A DNA stretch of 64,000 nucleotides from Achromobacter pulmonis (GCF_002885955.2 NZ_POQS01000002.1:230230-294229); one strand, 5' to 3'. Positions 21,481-30,301 are shown, numbered from the stretch's first letter. Program-made: numbers and translations. The notes: a model not told the origin generated them from the sequence alone.

Positions 21481-22029
21481 ATGATTCATAACTCCCCTCC
21501 CCGCCTGGGCCTGCTGCCCGGCCTGATCTTCAGTTCCCGCTGGCTGCAGCTGCCGCTGTACCTGGGCCTGATCGTGGCGCAAGGCGTCTACGTCATGCTG
21601 TTCCTGAAGGAGCTGTGGCACCTGCTCACGCACGCCACCAGCTTCGGCGAGATGGAGATCATGCTGCTGGTGCTGGGCCTGATCGACGTGGTCATGATCT
21701 CGAACCTGCTGGTGATGGTGATCGTCGGCGGCTACGAGACCTTCGTCTCGCGGCTGCGCCTGCAAGGCCATCCCGACCAGCCGGAGTGGCTCAGCCACGT
21801 CAACGCCAGCGTGCTCAAGGTCAAGCTGGCCATGGCCATCATCGGCATCTCGTCGATCCACCTGCTGCGCACCTTCATCGAGGCCGGTACGCTGGGCACG
21901 GCCAACGCGCGCTTCACCGAAGCCGGCGTCATGTGGCAGACCATCATCCATGCCCTGTTCATCTTCTCGGCGCTGGGCATCGCGCTGGTCGACAAGCTCT
22001 CCACGCCCGCCAGCCACGCCAAGCACTGA
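21481..22029 (+). CDS. UPF0114 (YqhA) family inner-membrane protein
   Basis: 182-residue protein with four hydrophobic segments and the family pattern near the N-terminus ([14 protein letters not shown]) and in the middle ([20 protein letters not shown]). The function of YqhA proteins is not established. It is transcribed alone and ends at a strong terminator shared with the convergent cold-shock gene. The 247-base gap to the M48 gene shows no clear promoter. Confidence 0.88.
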   Translation: MIHNSPPRLGLLPGLIFSSRWLQLPLYLGLIVAQGVYVMLFLKELWHLLTHATSFGEMEIMLLVLGLIDVVMISNLLVMVIVGGYETFVSRLRLQGHPDQPEWLSHVNASVLKVKLAMAIIGISSIHLLRTFIEAGTLGTANARFTEAGVMWQTIIHALFIFSALGIALVDKLSTPASHAKH

Positions 22030-22052
22030 CGGCGCCGCGGCTACGCGGAGGC

Positions 22053-22087
22053 GAAAAAAAACCCCACGCATGCGCGTGGGGTTTTTT
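22053..22087. terminator. Shared terminator between yqhA-like gene and csp gene
   Basis: CCCCACGC/GCGTGGGG stem flanked by eight A's and six T's, placed between convergent stop codons, so it can serve both strands. Confidence 0.9.
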
Positions 22088-22103
22088 CATGCGGCCGCTG
22101 AGA

Positions 22104-22310
22104 TCAGGCCGCGACCTTGATGTTCTTCGCACTGGGCCCCTTGGGCCCGGTGCCCACGTCGAAGGTGACGCGCTGGTTTTCCTGCAGCGACTTGTAGCCT
22201 TCGCTGCGGATCTCGGAGTAGTGCGCGAAAAGATCCTTGCTGCCGTCGTCGGGCATGATGAAGCCATAACCCTTTTCGGCGTTGAACCACTTAACGATGC
22301 CGGTTGCCAT
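22104..22310 (-). CDS. Cold-shock domain protein (CspA family), copy 1
   Basis: 68-residue single OB-fold nucleic-acid-binding protein. RNP1 is KGYGFI and RNP2 is LFAHYS. It probably acts as an RNA chaperone; whether it is cold-induced cannot be told from the protein. It has a long leader (about 130 nt) with elements shared with the second csp gene at 23232, suggesting common post-transcriptional control. Confidence 0.95.
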   Translation of the reverse strand: MATGIVKWFNAEKGYGFIMPDDGSKDLFAHYSEIRSEGYKSLQENQRVTFDVGTGPKGPSAKNIKVAA

Positions 22311-22476
22311 GGAGTGTCCTTGACCTATGAAAAGCGATTGCTCGCGGGGCGCCAGATCATCAAGGATGGGAGAGGAAACAACCGCTGCACCACTGACGGC
22401 GACAAGAGAAACGCAAACCGCGTCGCTTGAAAATCTCGCTGAACCCAGTGTATTGGCGAACCTCGAAAATCGTCAA
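22311..22476 (-). promoter_or_regulatory. Promoter and ~130-nt leader of csp copy 1
   Basis: On the minus strand TTGACG (22476-22471), 18 bases, TACACT (22452-22447) gives a predicted start near 22440, about 130 nt before the ATG. The leader contains TCCTTGATGAT at about 22365-22355 (minus-strand reading), preceded by a pyrimidine-rich tract. The same elements occur in the leader of csp copy 2. Long structured leaders are typical of cspA genes. Confidence 0.6.
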
Positions 22477-22540
22477 ACAAATGCGCGCACCGGTTTATTT
22501 TTCAAGTTGCCACGTCAGGAAACATAAAGATACCAAGTGG

Positions 22541-23104
22541 CTAGCCCGCGAATCCGCCGGCGTCCAGGAACTCCTGTTCGGCCTGCGTAGTCTGCCGGCC
22601 GAGCGCGCCATTGCGATGCGGAAAGCGTCCGAAACGCTTGATGATGTCGCGATGCAGGACCGCCCAATGCAGTGAATCCGCGTCCACCGGCTCCATCAGC
22701 GCGACGGCGCGGTTCTGCGCCGCCAGGTTTTCGGCATGCTCGAACGGCAGGTAGAAAAACGGGCGCAGCTGCCGGTCGACGGCCAGGTCGTGGCCGGCCG
22801 CGATGGCGCGCTCGGCGAAGTATTGGGCCAGAGGATCGGTGGCGTACATGTGCGCCGTGTCCCGGTAGGCGTTGCGGGGGAACTGGTCCAGCAGGATCAT
22901 CAGCGCCAGCGCGCCGGTGGCGTCATCCAGCCAGCCGTCCAGCCGGCGCGCGGCCGCCTCGCGGTGCGCGTCCTCGAAACGGACGCGGAACTCGGCGTCG
23001 AACTCGGGATTCTTGCTGAACCATTTTTGCGGCCCGGCATCGACCCAGAAGGAAACGACGTCCTGCGGTCGGATGGCGAGCGGCGTGGCGGTGGATTCGG
23101 TCAT
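22541..23104 (-). CDS. DUF924 family protein
   Basis: 187-residue cytoplasmic protein with family landmarks: VVSFWVDAGPQKWFSKN at the start, LILLDQFPRNAYRDT-like segment in the middle (MILLDQFPRNAYRD), FYLPFEHAE and a C-terminal HRDIIKRFGRFPHRN. DUF924 proteins are helical and TPR-like with no assigned function. It stands alone between the two csp genes, in the same orientation. Confidence 0.88.
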   Translation of the reverse strand: MTESTATPLAIRPQDVVSFWVDAGPQKWFSKNPEFDAEFRVRFEDAHREAAARRLDGWLDDATGALALMILLDQFPRNAYRDTAHMYATDPLAQYFAERAIAAGHDLAVDRQLRPFFYLPFEHAENLAAQNRAVALMEPVDADSLHWAVLHRDIIKRFGRFPHRNGALGRQTTQAEQEFLDAGGFAG

Positions 23105-23183
23105 GTGGGCGCGATCCTGCTTGATTGGCGGCGGTGGGAATAGCCAGAGAATAACGCGCCCGCGGCGCCGGGGCCGCGGCCGA

Positions 23184-23213
23184 AAAACAAAAAAGCCCCG
23201 CTAGCGGGGCTTC
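23184..23213 (-). terminator. Terminator after csp copy 2
   Basis: The perfect palindrome GCCCCGCTAGCGGGGC (23195-23210), read on the minus strand, is followed by TTTTTTG and more T's. Confidence 0.88.
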
Positions 23214-23231
23214 TTCGAAAAACTCAGGACC

Positions 23232-23435
23232 TTACAGGACCTGGATTTTCGTGGCTTGCGGGCCCTTGGGGCCATTGGCCGTCACAAAGCTGACGCGCTG
23301 GTTCTCTTCCAGGGACTTGAAGCCCGTACCCTGAATTTCGGAGAAGTGGGCGAACAGATCCTTGCCACCCGCTTCCGGAGTGATGAAGCCATAGCCCTTT
23401 TCCGAGTTGAACCACTTAACGACGCCGGTTTCCAT
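23232..23435 (-). CDS. Cold-shock domain protein (CspA family), copy 2
   Basis: 67-residue CspA-type protein, RNP1 KGYGFI and RNP2 LFAHFS, closely related to copy 1 at 22104. The start [10 protein letters not shown] is chosen from the family pattern; an upstream ATG would add 14 unrelated residues. The surrounding 5' region is clearly richer in A+T than the genome average. It ends at a strong terminator. Confidence 0.95.
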   Translation of the reverse strand: METGVVKWFNSEKGYGFITPEAGGKDLFAHFSEIQGTGFKSLEENQRVSFVTANGPKGPQATKIQVL

Positions 23436-23601
23436 ACTGTATTTCCTAGAGATAATGGGCAAATGCCCGGAGGTCACGAATCAATCAAGGAGGGGACAGT
23501 AGAACAATAACGCTGAGCCGGAAAAGGCACGGCACTGAACGAAAATCGCAACGCTTGTGATCGTGTGCCGACACTATCGTTAGGTTCCCCTCATAAGTCA
23601 A
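23436..23601 (-). promoter_or_regulatory. Promoter and ~130-nt leader of csp copy 2
   Basis: On the minus strand TTGACT (23601-23596), 17 bases, GATAGT (23578-23573) predicts a start near 23566 and a leader of about 131 nt, almost the same as for copy 1. The leader holds CTCCTTGATTGATTC, matching the copy-1 element. Confidence 0.6.
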
Positions 23602-23807
23602 CATAATCCTAAAAATTGCGTGCCAATAATGCAACAAAGGGAAACGGCGCACAAAATACACACGAATTCATAGGCAATAAGAGGTCCTGCATAGGTGTAA
23701 ACACCCATACATCATAAAAAAACAATCAAGGCTTATATAAATGCCGTCCCCACCTGCGCACACCCTGCATACGCCGTTTGGACTAGCACTTTGGTTTGCC
23801 GCCAGGC
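23602..23807. other. A+T-rich intergenic stretch without a recognisable gene
   Basis: About 200 bases of unusually low GC for this genome, with A- and T-runs (for example around 23716-23745). No credible reading frame with family resemblance is seen. It may contain upstream promoter elements for csp copy 2. Confidence 0.5.
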
Positions 23808-24128
23808 TTACTCGTCGATAGGTAAACCCAACAAATCGAGTGCCGCGCCAAAAGCATCGGGACCCGAGCAAAGGAAAACCGCCACGTCGCCGGGATTCAT
23901 ATTTTCCAGGACCTGGTCGATTTGTTCTTGCGCATTATCAACATTGTCGACATTCGCGGCGTGTATATCCGCCCCCGCATCGACTTTTGCGCGCGGCACA
24001 ATGTCTGCGATCGCATTCAGATCGGTCACGCCCACGACCACGTAGACGCTGATGCTTTCGCCGTCCAGCGTGGTGTGCAGCTCAACGCCGCCCGCCACGT
24101 CGGCAACCTGCCGACTTACAATTTCCAT
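23808..24128 (-). CDS. Acidic hypothetical protein
   Basis: 106-residue soluble, acidic protein starting MEIVSRQVADVAGG; not recognised. It has no signal peptide or membrane segment. The pattern ELHTTLDGESISVYVVVGV suggests beta-strands, followed by an acidic asparagine/aspartate-rich middle part (NVDNVDNAQEQIDQ). Codon use is less GC-biased than neighbours. It could be a secreted effector or an orphan protein; there is no evidence for either. The longer upstream frame (14 codons) is not preferred. Confidence 0.55.
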   Translation of the reverse strand: MEIVSRQVADVAGGVELHTTLDGESISVYVVVGVTDLNAIADIVPRAKVDAGADIHAANVDNVDNAQEQIDQVLENMNPGDVAVFLCSGPDAFGAALDLLGLPIDE

Positions 24129-24221
24129 GTTCCATCTTCCTAAATTCGCGGGACAGGCCCGCCCGGGCACGCACCTCGCGGGTGCACACGCACGCCCAGG
24201 CGCGACTATAACAGCCTTGGG

Positions 24222-24620
24222 CTAGGGCTTCCTGACATTCGGACCGAGCGAGCGGCGCGCCGCGCCCGAGGTGGCCGCCACGTTGCGGCATTGCACGCCT
24301 GCGGCGGCCAGCGCATCGCGCAGCGGCTTCTGGGCGGCCAGGAATGCGGACTTTTCATCGTCCGCCAGCTTGCAGACGAACAACTGCGCCTGCAGCTGGG
24401 TGCGGCGGGCCTTGCGGTTGCCGGCATCCTGCGCGAGCCAGTCGCCGATCCAGGCGGCGGCCGCCTCGGCGCTGCCCTGCTGCTTGACGTGGCCCAGCAG
24501 GTCGAACACGGTCACGCCGTCGATCCGTTCGTCGTCGCCGCGCGACAGGAACAGCTTGGCGGCCTGGCCCGAATAGCCGGGGACCACCGCGAGGCAATCG
24601 CGTTCTGCGGGTTTTTTCAT
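24222..24620 (-). CDS. Hypothetical protein
   Basis: 132-residue soluble protein starting MKKPAERDCLAVV; not recognised. It is alanine-rich and probably mostly helical, with three cysteines and a basic C-terminal tail ending SLGPNVRKP. It stands alone on the minus strand, divergent from the DUF2513-like gene. Coding potential is supported by strong third-position GC and by the spacing to neighbours. Confidence 0.6.
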   Translation of the reverse strand: MKKPAERDCLAVVPGYSGQAAKLFLSRGDDERIDGVTVFDLLGHVKQQGSAEAAAAWIGDWLAQDAGNRKARRTQLQAQLFVCKLADDEKSAFLAAQKPLRDALAAAGVQCRNVAATSGAARRSLGPNVRKP

Positions 24621-24728
24621 GGTGTATGCACTGTCGGTTATCGGAAAGCCTGGACTGTAACCCGGGCGCAGCCGCTGTCGCATTGCCGCCGCCGAACTCT
24701 GCTATCGTCGGACTGATCCCTTCCCTAC

Positions 24729-25037
24729 ATGGTGGACATCATGCAACGCGATTTCGATCTGGTCGTCACGATTCTGGGCGCCCTGCGCGACGCGCCGGGC
24801 CCCAACCTGAGCACGCACGACATCAAGAACGCGGCCCTGGCGCCGCATCCCGAAGAACAAGCCCTGCAGCTGGTCGCGCATCATCTCGACCTGCTCGAGG
24901 ATGCAGGCCTGGTCAAGCAGGTCAGCGAAACCGCCGCCAATGCGGGCGCGACGCGCTGGCGCATCACCTGGAAGGGCTATGACGCCCTGGAGCAGGACGA
25001 GGAAGACGAAGACGAGGATTTCGACGCCGAGGAATGA
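24729..25037 (+). CDS. DUF2513-like winged-helix protein
   Basis: 102-residue protein whose core resembles DUF2513/YjcQ-type small winged-helix proteins: MQRDFDLVVTILGAL at the start, HHLDLLEDAGLVKQV in the middle and RWRITWKGYDAL near the end, followed by a very acidic tail. It may start at the ATG used here or at the internal ATG four codons later (24741), which gives the more family-like MQRDFDLV. DUF2513 members are often phage-related or transcription-linked; no phage genes are adjacent. Function unknown. Confidence 0.65.
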   Translation: MVDIMQRDFDLVVTILGALRDAPGPNLSTHDIKNAALAPHPEEQALQLVAHHLDLLEDAGLVKQVSETAANAGATRWRITWKGYDALEQDEEDEDEDFDAEE

Positions 25038-25050
25038 GGCGCCGGCAGGC

Positions 25051-25323
25051 TCAGCGGCGCCGCAGAATGCGCCGCGTGAGCAGCGACGCGGCGGCGCCGA
25101 TCACCAAGCTGAACATGAAGGCGGCGATCGACAGCATCACCGACAGATCGCTGAAGCCGCCGCGGCGCGACAGCACGAACACCACCACGAACACGGCCGC
25201 CGCCAGCGCGGCGACACCCGCGGGCGCATGCTTGACGGAACCCAGGCGGCCGCACAGCGCGCCGCCGGCCAGCGCCGCCGCCACCACCGCGGCCATGGAC
25301 CAGAACAGATATTCGTACTGCAT
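25051..25323 (-). CDS. Small membrane protein, unknown
   Basis: About 90 residues with three hydrophobic segments (WSMAAVVAAALAGGALCG, VAALAAAVFVVVFVL and the IAAFMFSLVIGAAASLL region) and a basic end RRILRRR. The start at 25323 is chosen because GGGGAG lies 9 bases upstream; ATGs at 25332 and 25356 are in the same frame. Not recognised; convergent with the DUF2513-like gene. Confidence 0.6.
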   Translation of the reverse strand: MQYEYLFWSMAAVVAAALAGGALCGRLGSVKHAPAGVAALAAAVFVVVFVLSRRGGFSDLSVMLSIAAFMFSLVIGAAASLLTRRILRRR

Positions 25324-25383
25324 GCGAACCATCTCCCCGAAGGCATTGAGGCGCACGCATTATAGGCGCGCCCCCGCGCCGCC

Positions 25384-26538
25384 CTACCAGCCGCGGAAGC
25401 GTTCCCAGTGCGCCACCACCTCGGGCGAGCCGTCGCGCACGACTTCATACGCGTCGTGCTGGGCGCAGGTGGCGCAGGCATGGTTGGGCACGATCCGCAA
25501 TTTGGCGCCCAGCGGCAGGTCCGGCAGGGCCGCTGCGCTGCCGGGACGCACCTTGATGATGCCCTGCTCCTGGTTGGTCTCGGCCAGCAGCAGATCGGGA
25601 TAGACCTTGCCGGAGGCGTCGCAGACGAGCCCGTACAGCTGATCGACGCGCTGCCTGGCGGTTCCGCGGTCGCGCGACATGGCCATCCACCCGGCGTCCA
25701 CCAGTACCCAGCCCTTGTCGGGCTGATGGCCGATCACTGTGGTCAATACGGTGGCCGCGATGTCGTCGACCTCGCACACGCCCAGGCCCGCCATCACCAG
25801 GTCGAAGAACACGTATACGCCGGCGCGCACCTCAGTCACGCCGTCCAGGCTGCGCGCGAAATGCGCCGTGGGCGTGGAGCCCACGCTGACCACCGGGCAC
25901 GGCAGGCCGGCCTTGCGGATGGCCTCGGCGCAACTGACGGCGGCCTGCCTTTCCTGCTCGGCCATGTCGGCGATGGCCTCGATGCTGTCGCAGCCATAGG
26001 ATTCGCCCGCATGGGTCATAACTCCCCGCAGGCAGGCGCCCTGCTCATGCAGCGTCCTGGCGATGGCCAGCAGCTGCTCGGTATTGCCGGGCTGCACGCC
26101 GGCGCGGTGGCCGTCGCAGTCGATCTCGATCAGCGCGGGAATGGGGTCGCCGGCGTCGCGGGCGCGGCGCGCCACGGCCTGCGCCGCCTCGATGCTGTCG
26201 ACCACCACGGTCAGATCGACGCCGCGGCGGCGCAGCGCCAGCACGCGGTCCAGTTTCGCCGGCGAGACGCCGACGGCGTACAGCAGATCGGTGACGCCGG
26301 CGGCGGCGAACTGCTCGGCCTCCTGCAACGTCGACACCGCGGCCGGGCCTTGCGGCGTGGACATCAGCCGGCGCGCGACCTCGATGGACTTGGGCGTCTT
26401 GAGGTGCGGGCGCAACTGCACGCCATGACCGGCCATCAAGGCGTTCAGGCGCTCGATGTTGCGCGCCATGCGGGTCTCGTCGAGCAGCAGGCACGGGGTG
26501 TCCAGGGAGTCCACGGTGGATGGGGCGGCGGCGGTCAT
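25384..26538 (-). CDS. D-threonine aldolase / D-serine dehydratase-like PLP enzyme (DSD1 family)
   Basis: 384-residue fold-type III PLP enzyme with an alanine-racemase-like N-terminal barrel and a D-serine dehydratase-like C-terminal domain. The PLP lysine is in RPHLKTPKS (about residue 51). The zinc-binding His and Cys of this family are visible near the C-terminus in PNHACATCAQHD. Members act on D-threonine, D-serine or 3-hydroxy-D-aspartate; the substrate here is not determinable. It is divergently transcribed from a LysR gene that probably controls it. Confidence 0.85.
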   Translation of the reverse strand: MTAAAPSTVDSLDTPCLLLDETRMARNIERLNALMAGHGVQLRPHLKTPKSIEVARRLMSTPQGPAAVSTLQEAEQFAAAGVTDLLYAVGVSPAKLDRVLALRRRGVDLTVVVDSIEAAQAVARRARDAGDPIPALIEIDCDGHRAGVQPGNTEQLLAIARTLHEQGACLRGVMTHAGESYGCDSIEAIADMAEQERQAAVSCAEAIRKAGLPCPVVSVGSTPTAHFARSLDGVTEVRAGVYVFFDLVMAGLGVCEVDDIAATVLTTVIGHQPDKGWVLVDAGWMAMSRDRGTARQRVDQLYGLVCDASGKVYPDLLLAETNQEQGIIKVRPGSAAALPDLPLGAKLRIVPNHACATCAQHDAYEVVRDGSPEVVAHWERFRGW

Positions 26539-26611
26539 GGGCGTCTCGGCATGGCGGATTGGAATGCCTGCCAGTATGGCGCGGCGGCGCCCTCCCGTGT
26601 TTAATATCGAC

Positions 26612-26626
26612 TTAATCATCCATTAA
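26612..26626. promoter_or_regulatory. LysR-type binding dyad (T-N11-A)
   Basis: TTAATCATCCATTAA is a perfect 5-bp inverted repeat containing the T-N11-A signature of LysR operators. It lies 12 bases before the LysR start codon, in the divergent gap, and is AT-rich compared with its surroundings. Confidence 0.5.
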
Positions 26627-26637
26627 TGCGACGCTGA

Positions 26638-27549
26638 ATGATTACCACCGACGACCTGCGCTTTTTCCTGAGCCTGGCGGCGACCCGCTCGCTGGCCGAG
26701 GCGGCCCGCATGATGGACGTGACCCCGCCGGCCGTCACGCAGCGCCTGCATGCGCTGGAAAAGCGCCTGGGCGTCAGGCTGGTCAACCGCTCCGGGCGCG
26801 GCACGGCGCTGACCGACGAGGGCCGGCTGCTGGCCTTGCGGGCCGAGCAGATCTGCGCGGAACTGGGCGACCTGGCCGACGAACTGGCGGGCCGGCGCGG
26901 CGTGGTGGCGGGCCATCTGCGCGTGGTCGCCCCGCTGGGCTTCGGCCAGCGCTACGTCGCCGGGCTGGTGGCGCAATTCCGCGAGCGCAGCGAGAACCTC
27001 ACCGCCAGCCTCACGCTGTCGGACGGCCCGCCCCGGCTCGCCGCCGACGACTGGGACGTCATGGTCCATATCGGCGAACTGCGCGATTCGACGCTGGTGG
27101 CCCATCCGCTGGCGCCCAACCGCCGCCTGCTATGCGCCGCTCCCGCCTACCTGGCGCGCCGCGGCGCGCCCGCCAAGCCGGAAGACCTGCGCGGGCACGA
27201 TTGCATCGCGCTGCGCGAAAACGACGAGGACGTGACGCTGTGGCGCTTCAGGCAGGGGCGCGGCGCAGCGGTCGGCGTGCGCATCGCGCCGGTGCTGTCG
27301 AGCAACGCCGGCGAAACCGCGGTGGAGTGGGCGCTGGCCGGGCACGGCATCATCGTGCGTTCGGAATGGGACGTGGCGGCGCACCTGCAGGCGCGCCGGC
27401 TGGTGCCGCTGCTGGCCGGCTGGACCCTGCCGCAGGCCAACGTGGTGGCCCTGGTGAAATCGCGCCAGGAACTGGCCGCGCGCACCGCCGGATTCCTCGC
27501 ACACCTGCGGGCGGCCTTCGCCACGCCGCCGTGGCGCGCCCAGGTTTAG
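26638..27549 (+). CDS. LysR-family transcriptional regulator
   Basis: 303-residue regulator. The N-terminal winged helix (about 1-60) shows LRFFLSLAATRSLAEAARMMDVTPPAVTQRL-type helix-turn-helix residues; the remainder is a periplasmic-binding-like effector domain with GHLRVVAPLGFGQRYV. It is divergent from the DSD1-type enzyme, the usual arrangement for a LysR activator and its target. Likely autoregulated through the dyad just upstream (inference). Confidence 0.93.
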   Translation: MITTDDLRFFLSLAATRSLAEAARMMDVTPPAVTQRLHALEKRLGVRLVNRSGRGTALTDEGRLLALRAEQICAELGDLADELAGRRGVVAGHLRVVAPLGFGQRYVAGLVAQFRERSENLTASLTLSDGPPRLAADDWDVMVHIGELRDSTLVAHPLAPNRRLLCAAPAYLARRGAPAKPEDLRGHDCIALRENDEDVTLWRFRQGRGAAVGVRIAPVLSSNAGETAVEWALAGHGIIVRSEWDVAAHLQARRLVPLLAGWTLPQANVVALVKSRQELAARTAGFLAHLRAAFATPPWRAQV

Positions 27550-27555
27550 GCCGCG

Positions 27556-27954
27556 TCAGTCCAGCATGGCTTCGGCTTCGATCTCGACCAGCCATTCCGG
27601 CAGCGACAGGCCGCTGACAATGATCCAGGACGACGGCGGCGGGTCCTGCGGGAAACGGTCGCGCAGCGCCTGGGCGATCACCTCCTGGTCCTCGCGCACC
27701 GTCTCGCAGATGTAGATGCGCAGCATGATGACCTGATCCAGCCTGCCGCCCGCGGCGGCCAGCACGCGCTCGACATTGTCGAGCGCGGCTTCGGTCTGCC
27801 CTTGCAGGCCGGGGCTCACCGTGCGCGCCTGGGCGTCGACGCCCACCTGGCCCGACAGCAGCATGCGGCGCTGGCCGGTCACGATCACGGCCTGGCTGAA
27901 GCCGTACTGCACGGAGTCGAATACGGTATCGGGATTGACGACGGTTCGGGACAT
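27556..27954 (-). CDS. RidA (YjgF/YER057c) family protein
   Basis: 132-residue RidA-fold protein. Family features are SGQVGVDAQARTV and the C-terminal VEIEAEAMLD. The usual imine-deaminase arginine region is replaced by IMLRIYICETV, where an arginine is still present. RidA proteins hydrolyse reactive enamines/imines produced by PLP enzymes, which fits with the PLP dehydratase-like gene nearby. An AGGAG site precedes the chosen ATG. It is convergent with the LysR gene (6-base gap). Confidence 0.85.
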   Translation of the reverse strand: MSRTVVNPDTVFDSVQYGFSQAVIVTGQRRMLLSGQVGVDAQARTVSPGLQGQTEAALDNVERVLAAAGGRLDQVIMLRIYICETVREDQEVIAQALRDRFPQDPPPSSWIIVSGLSLPEWLVEIEAEAMLD

Positions 27955-28131
27955 GGCCTGCTCCTGGGACACTCGGGTCCCGCCATTCTATCTGCCCGGG
28001 TCCCGGCGCCGCCGCGCGCAGGCCATGCGGCCCTTGCCGCGCCCGCGATTTGCGGCCGGCCGGCGACGCGCATACCATCGGCCCCCATCGATTTCCCGTT
28101 CAATCATTTTCATGCAAGGCGGACAGACCGC

Positions 28132-29565
28132 GTGAACACCCGCACCCCCTCCGGCACGCCCCGGGTCACAGGCGCCTCCTGGGCGGCGCTGCTGCGCGGA
28201 AGCAACGCGCTGCGCTCCATTGCGCTGGCCGGCGGCGTGGCGCTGCACGCCATCAACGTGTATGTCGTCACCACCATCCTGCCCAGCGTGATCCAGGACA
28301 TCGGCGGGTTGGAGTACTACGCCTGGAACACCACGCTGTTCGTGGTCACGTCCATCGTCGGGTCGGCGCTGTCGGCCCGGCTGATCGAGGCGCTGGGGCC
28401 GCGCGCCGCGTACCTGCTGGCGGTGCTGGTGTTCACGGTGGGATCGGCGGCCTGCGCGCTGGCGCCGTCCATGCCCTGGCTGCTGGCCGGGCGCAGCGTG
28501 CAGGGCCTGGGCGGCGGCATCCTGTTCGCGCTCAGCTACGCGCTGATCCGGCTGGTGTTCGAGCCGGCGCTGTGGTCGCGCGCCATGGCGCTGGTGTCCG
28601 GCATGTGGGGAGTGGCCACCTTGTGCGGCCCCGCCATCGGCGGCATCTTCGCGCAGGCCGGGCACTGGCGGCTGGCCTTCTGGGCGCTGCTGCCCGCGGC
28701 GGCGGCGCTGGCCCTGATCGTGGCGCTGAAGGTGGGCGGCAGGAGCGCCTCGCGGCCGGCCAGGCCGACGTCGCTGCCCTGGTCGACGCTGGGCCTGCTG
28801 GTGGTCAGCGTGCTGGCGATCACCGCGGCCAGCCTGTCCACCAGCCTGGGCTGGAACCTGGCGGGCATCGCCGCCGGGCTGGCGATCGCGGCGCTGATCG
28901 CGGCGGTGGATACGCGTGCCGCCAAACGGCTGCTGCCCACCGGCGCCTACCGCATCGGTTCGCCGCTGGGCGCGCTGTACGCGCTGATGTGCCTGGTGGT
29001 GGCGGCCATCACCACCGAGATCTTCGTGCCGTACTTCCTGCAGGTGATCCATGGCATGTCGCCGCTGGCCGCCGGCTACATGACGGCCGCGATGGCGGCG
29101 GGCTGGACGCTGGCCGCCATGCCCAGCTCGACCCGCAGCGGGCCGGCCGCCGACTTCCTGGTGCGCCTGAGCCCGGCCGTCATCCTGGCCGCGCTGGCCG
29201 CACTGGCCCTCATGACGCCGCGCACGGCGCTGTTGCAGTCGCAAGCGGGGCTGGCCGTCTACGTGCTGGTGCTGGCCGGGGTCGGCTTCGGCATCGGCCT
29301 GAGCTGGCCGCATCTGCTGACCCGCATCTTCAACGCGGCGCCGCCCGGCGAAGAGACCCTGACCTCCTCGTCCATCACCACGGTGCAGTTGTACGCCACG
29401 GCCTTGACCGCGGCGCTGGCCGGCGTCATCGCCAACAGCGCGGGCCTGGCCGATCCGGGCGGCGTCACTGGCGCGCAGCGCGCCGCGCAATGGCTGTTCG
29501 GCGCGTTCGCGCTGGCGCCCGCCGCGGCCCTGCTGCTGCAGGCGCGGATCGCGCGCCGGCGCTAG
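28132..29565 (+). CDS. MFS transporter (DHA-type efflux-like)
   Basis: 477-residue inner-membrane transporter with about 12-14 hydrophobic segments. The MFS pattern appears as the early LPSVIQDIGG segment, the arginine motif SARLIEALGPRAAYLLAVL and GRSVQGLGGGILFALSYALI, as in drug:H+ antiporters of the DHA family. The start is the GTG after AAGGCGGA; no ATG is in frame nearby upstream that has a ribosome site. Substrate unknown. No regulator is adjacent except the RidA and LysR genes. Confidence 0.88.
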   Translation: MNTRTPSGTPRVTGASWAALLRGSNALRSIALAGGVALHAINVYVVTTILPSVIQDIGGLEYYAWNTTLFVVTSIVGSALSARLIEALGPRAAYLLAVLVFTVGSAACALAPSMPWLLAGRSVQGLGGGILFALSYALIRLVFEPALWSRAMALVSGMWGVATLCGPAIGGIFAQAGHWRLAFWALLPAAAALALIVALKVGGRSASRPARPTSLPWSTLGLLVVSVLAITAASLSTSLGWNLAGIAAGLAIAALIAAVDTRAAKRLLPTGAYRIGSPLGALYALMCLVVAAITTEIFVPYFLQVIHGMSPLAAGYMTAAMAAGWTLAAMPSSTRSGPAADFLVRLSPAVILAALAALALMTPRTALLQSQAGLAVYVLVLAGVGFGIGLSWPHLLTRIFNAAPPGEETLTSSSITTVQLYATALTAALAGVIANSAGLADPGGVTGAQRAAQWLFGAFALAPAAALLLQARIARRR

Positions 29566-29642
29566 CGGGCCGGTCCGCCAAAGGCGGTATGGAAGCGCGC
29601 GGGCGGGTTTGCTACGCTGCTCCTACCTGGAGGGTACCGGCC

Positions 29643-29951
29643 ATGAACAATGGAATCCGCGTGCTGTGCGTGCAGCCATCGTCGTTCTCCGCGCGTTTCG
29701 CGTTCCTGGGGATCGCGCTGCGATGGACGCTGGGCGCCACGCCGCGGCCCGCCAGGCTGCTGATCGGCCCCCACGACCTGGAGCCGCTGGGCTCCGAGGC
29801 CGACTTCTGGAGATTCGCGCTGCGCCATGCGTGCGCCAGCCGCTCCATCCTGATCACCCGGGGCGGCCGCTGGGACGTGACGGCCTCGGTCGACGGCGAC
29901 GAAGTCCGCGCCTTCGGACGCAAGTTCGCCCTGCGCCATTGCCTGTTCTGA
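29643..29951 (+). CDS. Hypothetical protein
   Basis: 102 residues, basic and arginine-rich, starting MNNGIRVLCVQPSSF; not recognised. There is one moderately hydrophobic stretch (FAFLGIALRWTLGA). A GGAGGG site lies about 9 bases before the ATG. It is convergent with the next gene (2-base gap). Function unknown. Confidence 0.55.
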   Translation: MNNGIRVLCVQPSSFSARFAFLGIALRWTLGATPRPARLLIGPHDLEPLGSEADFWRFALRHACASRSILITRGGRWDVTASVDGDEVRAFGRKFALRHCLF

Positions 29952-29953
29952 GG

Positions 29954-30211
29954 TCAGGCGTCCTGCGGCGGCTTGCGGTGATACAGCGCCAGTTCCTCGG
30001 CGGTCCAGCGCTGCCGCGCCTCTTCCTGGCAGCAGCTGCGGAACACCAGCGCCCCCACGTCCAGGAAACGCTTGAGGTCGGCGTCCGACAGCTTGGCCTG
30101 CACCTGTATCAGGCAATCCGCGTAAGCGGACAGTATCCCGTCCCAATGGTCGAACCTGCCCGGCGCGACGGGCTGCGTGATCATGCGCGCCATCATTTCA
30201 CTATGATCCAT
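29954..30211 (-). CDS. Hypothetical protein
   Basis: 85 residues, soluble and probably helical, starting MDHSEMMARMITQ, with a CC pair in FRSCCQEEA. Not recognised. It lies between an unknown plus-strand gene and pqiB. Coding status is supported by codon bias and compact packing. Confidence 0.55.
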   Translation of the reverse strand: MDHSEMMARMITQPVAPGRFDHWDGILSAYADCLIQVQAKLSDADLKRFLDVGALVFRSCCQEEARQRWTAEELALYHRKPPQDA

Positions 30212-30301
30212 GCTCTGACCCTCTCGGACGCCCCGCCGCCGCCATGAGCGCCGGCGTAGGGGCCGCCCGCCCCGTCAGCAAGCGCCATGCCCGGACGGGG
30301 A

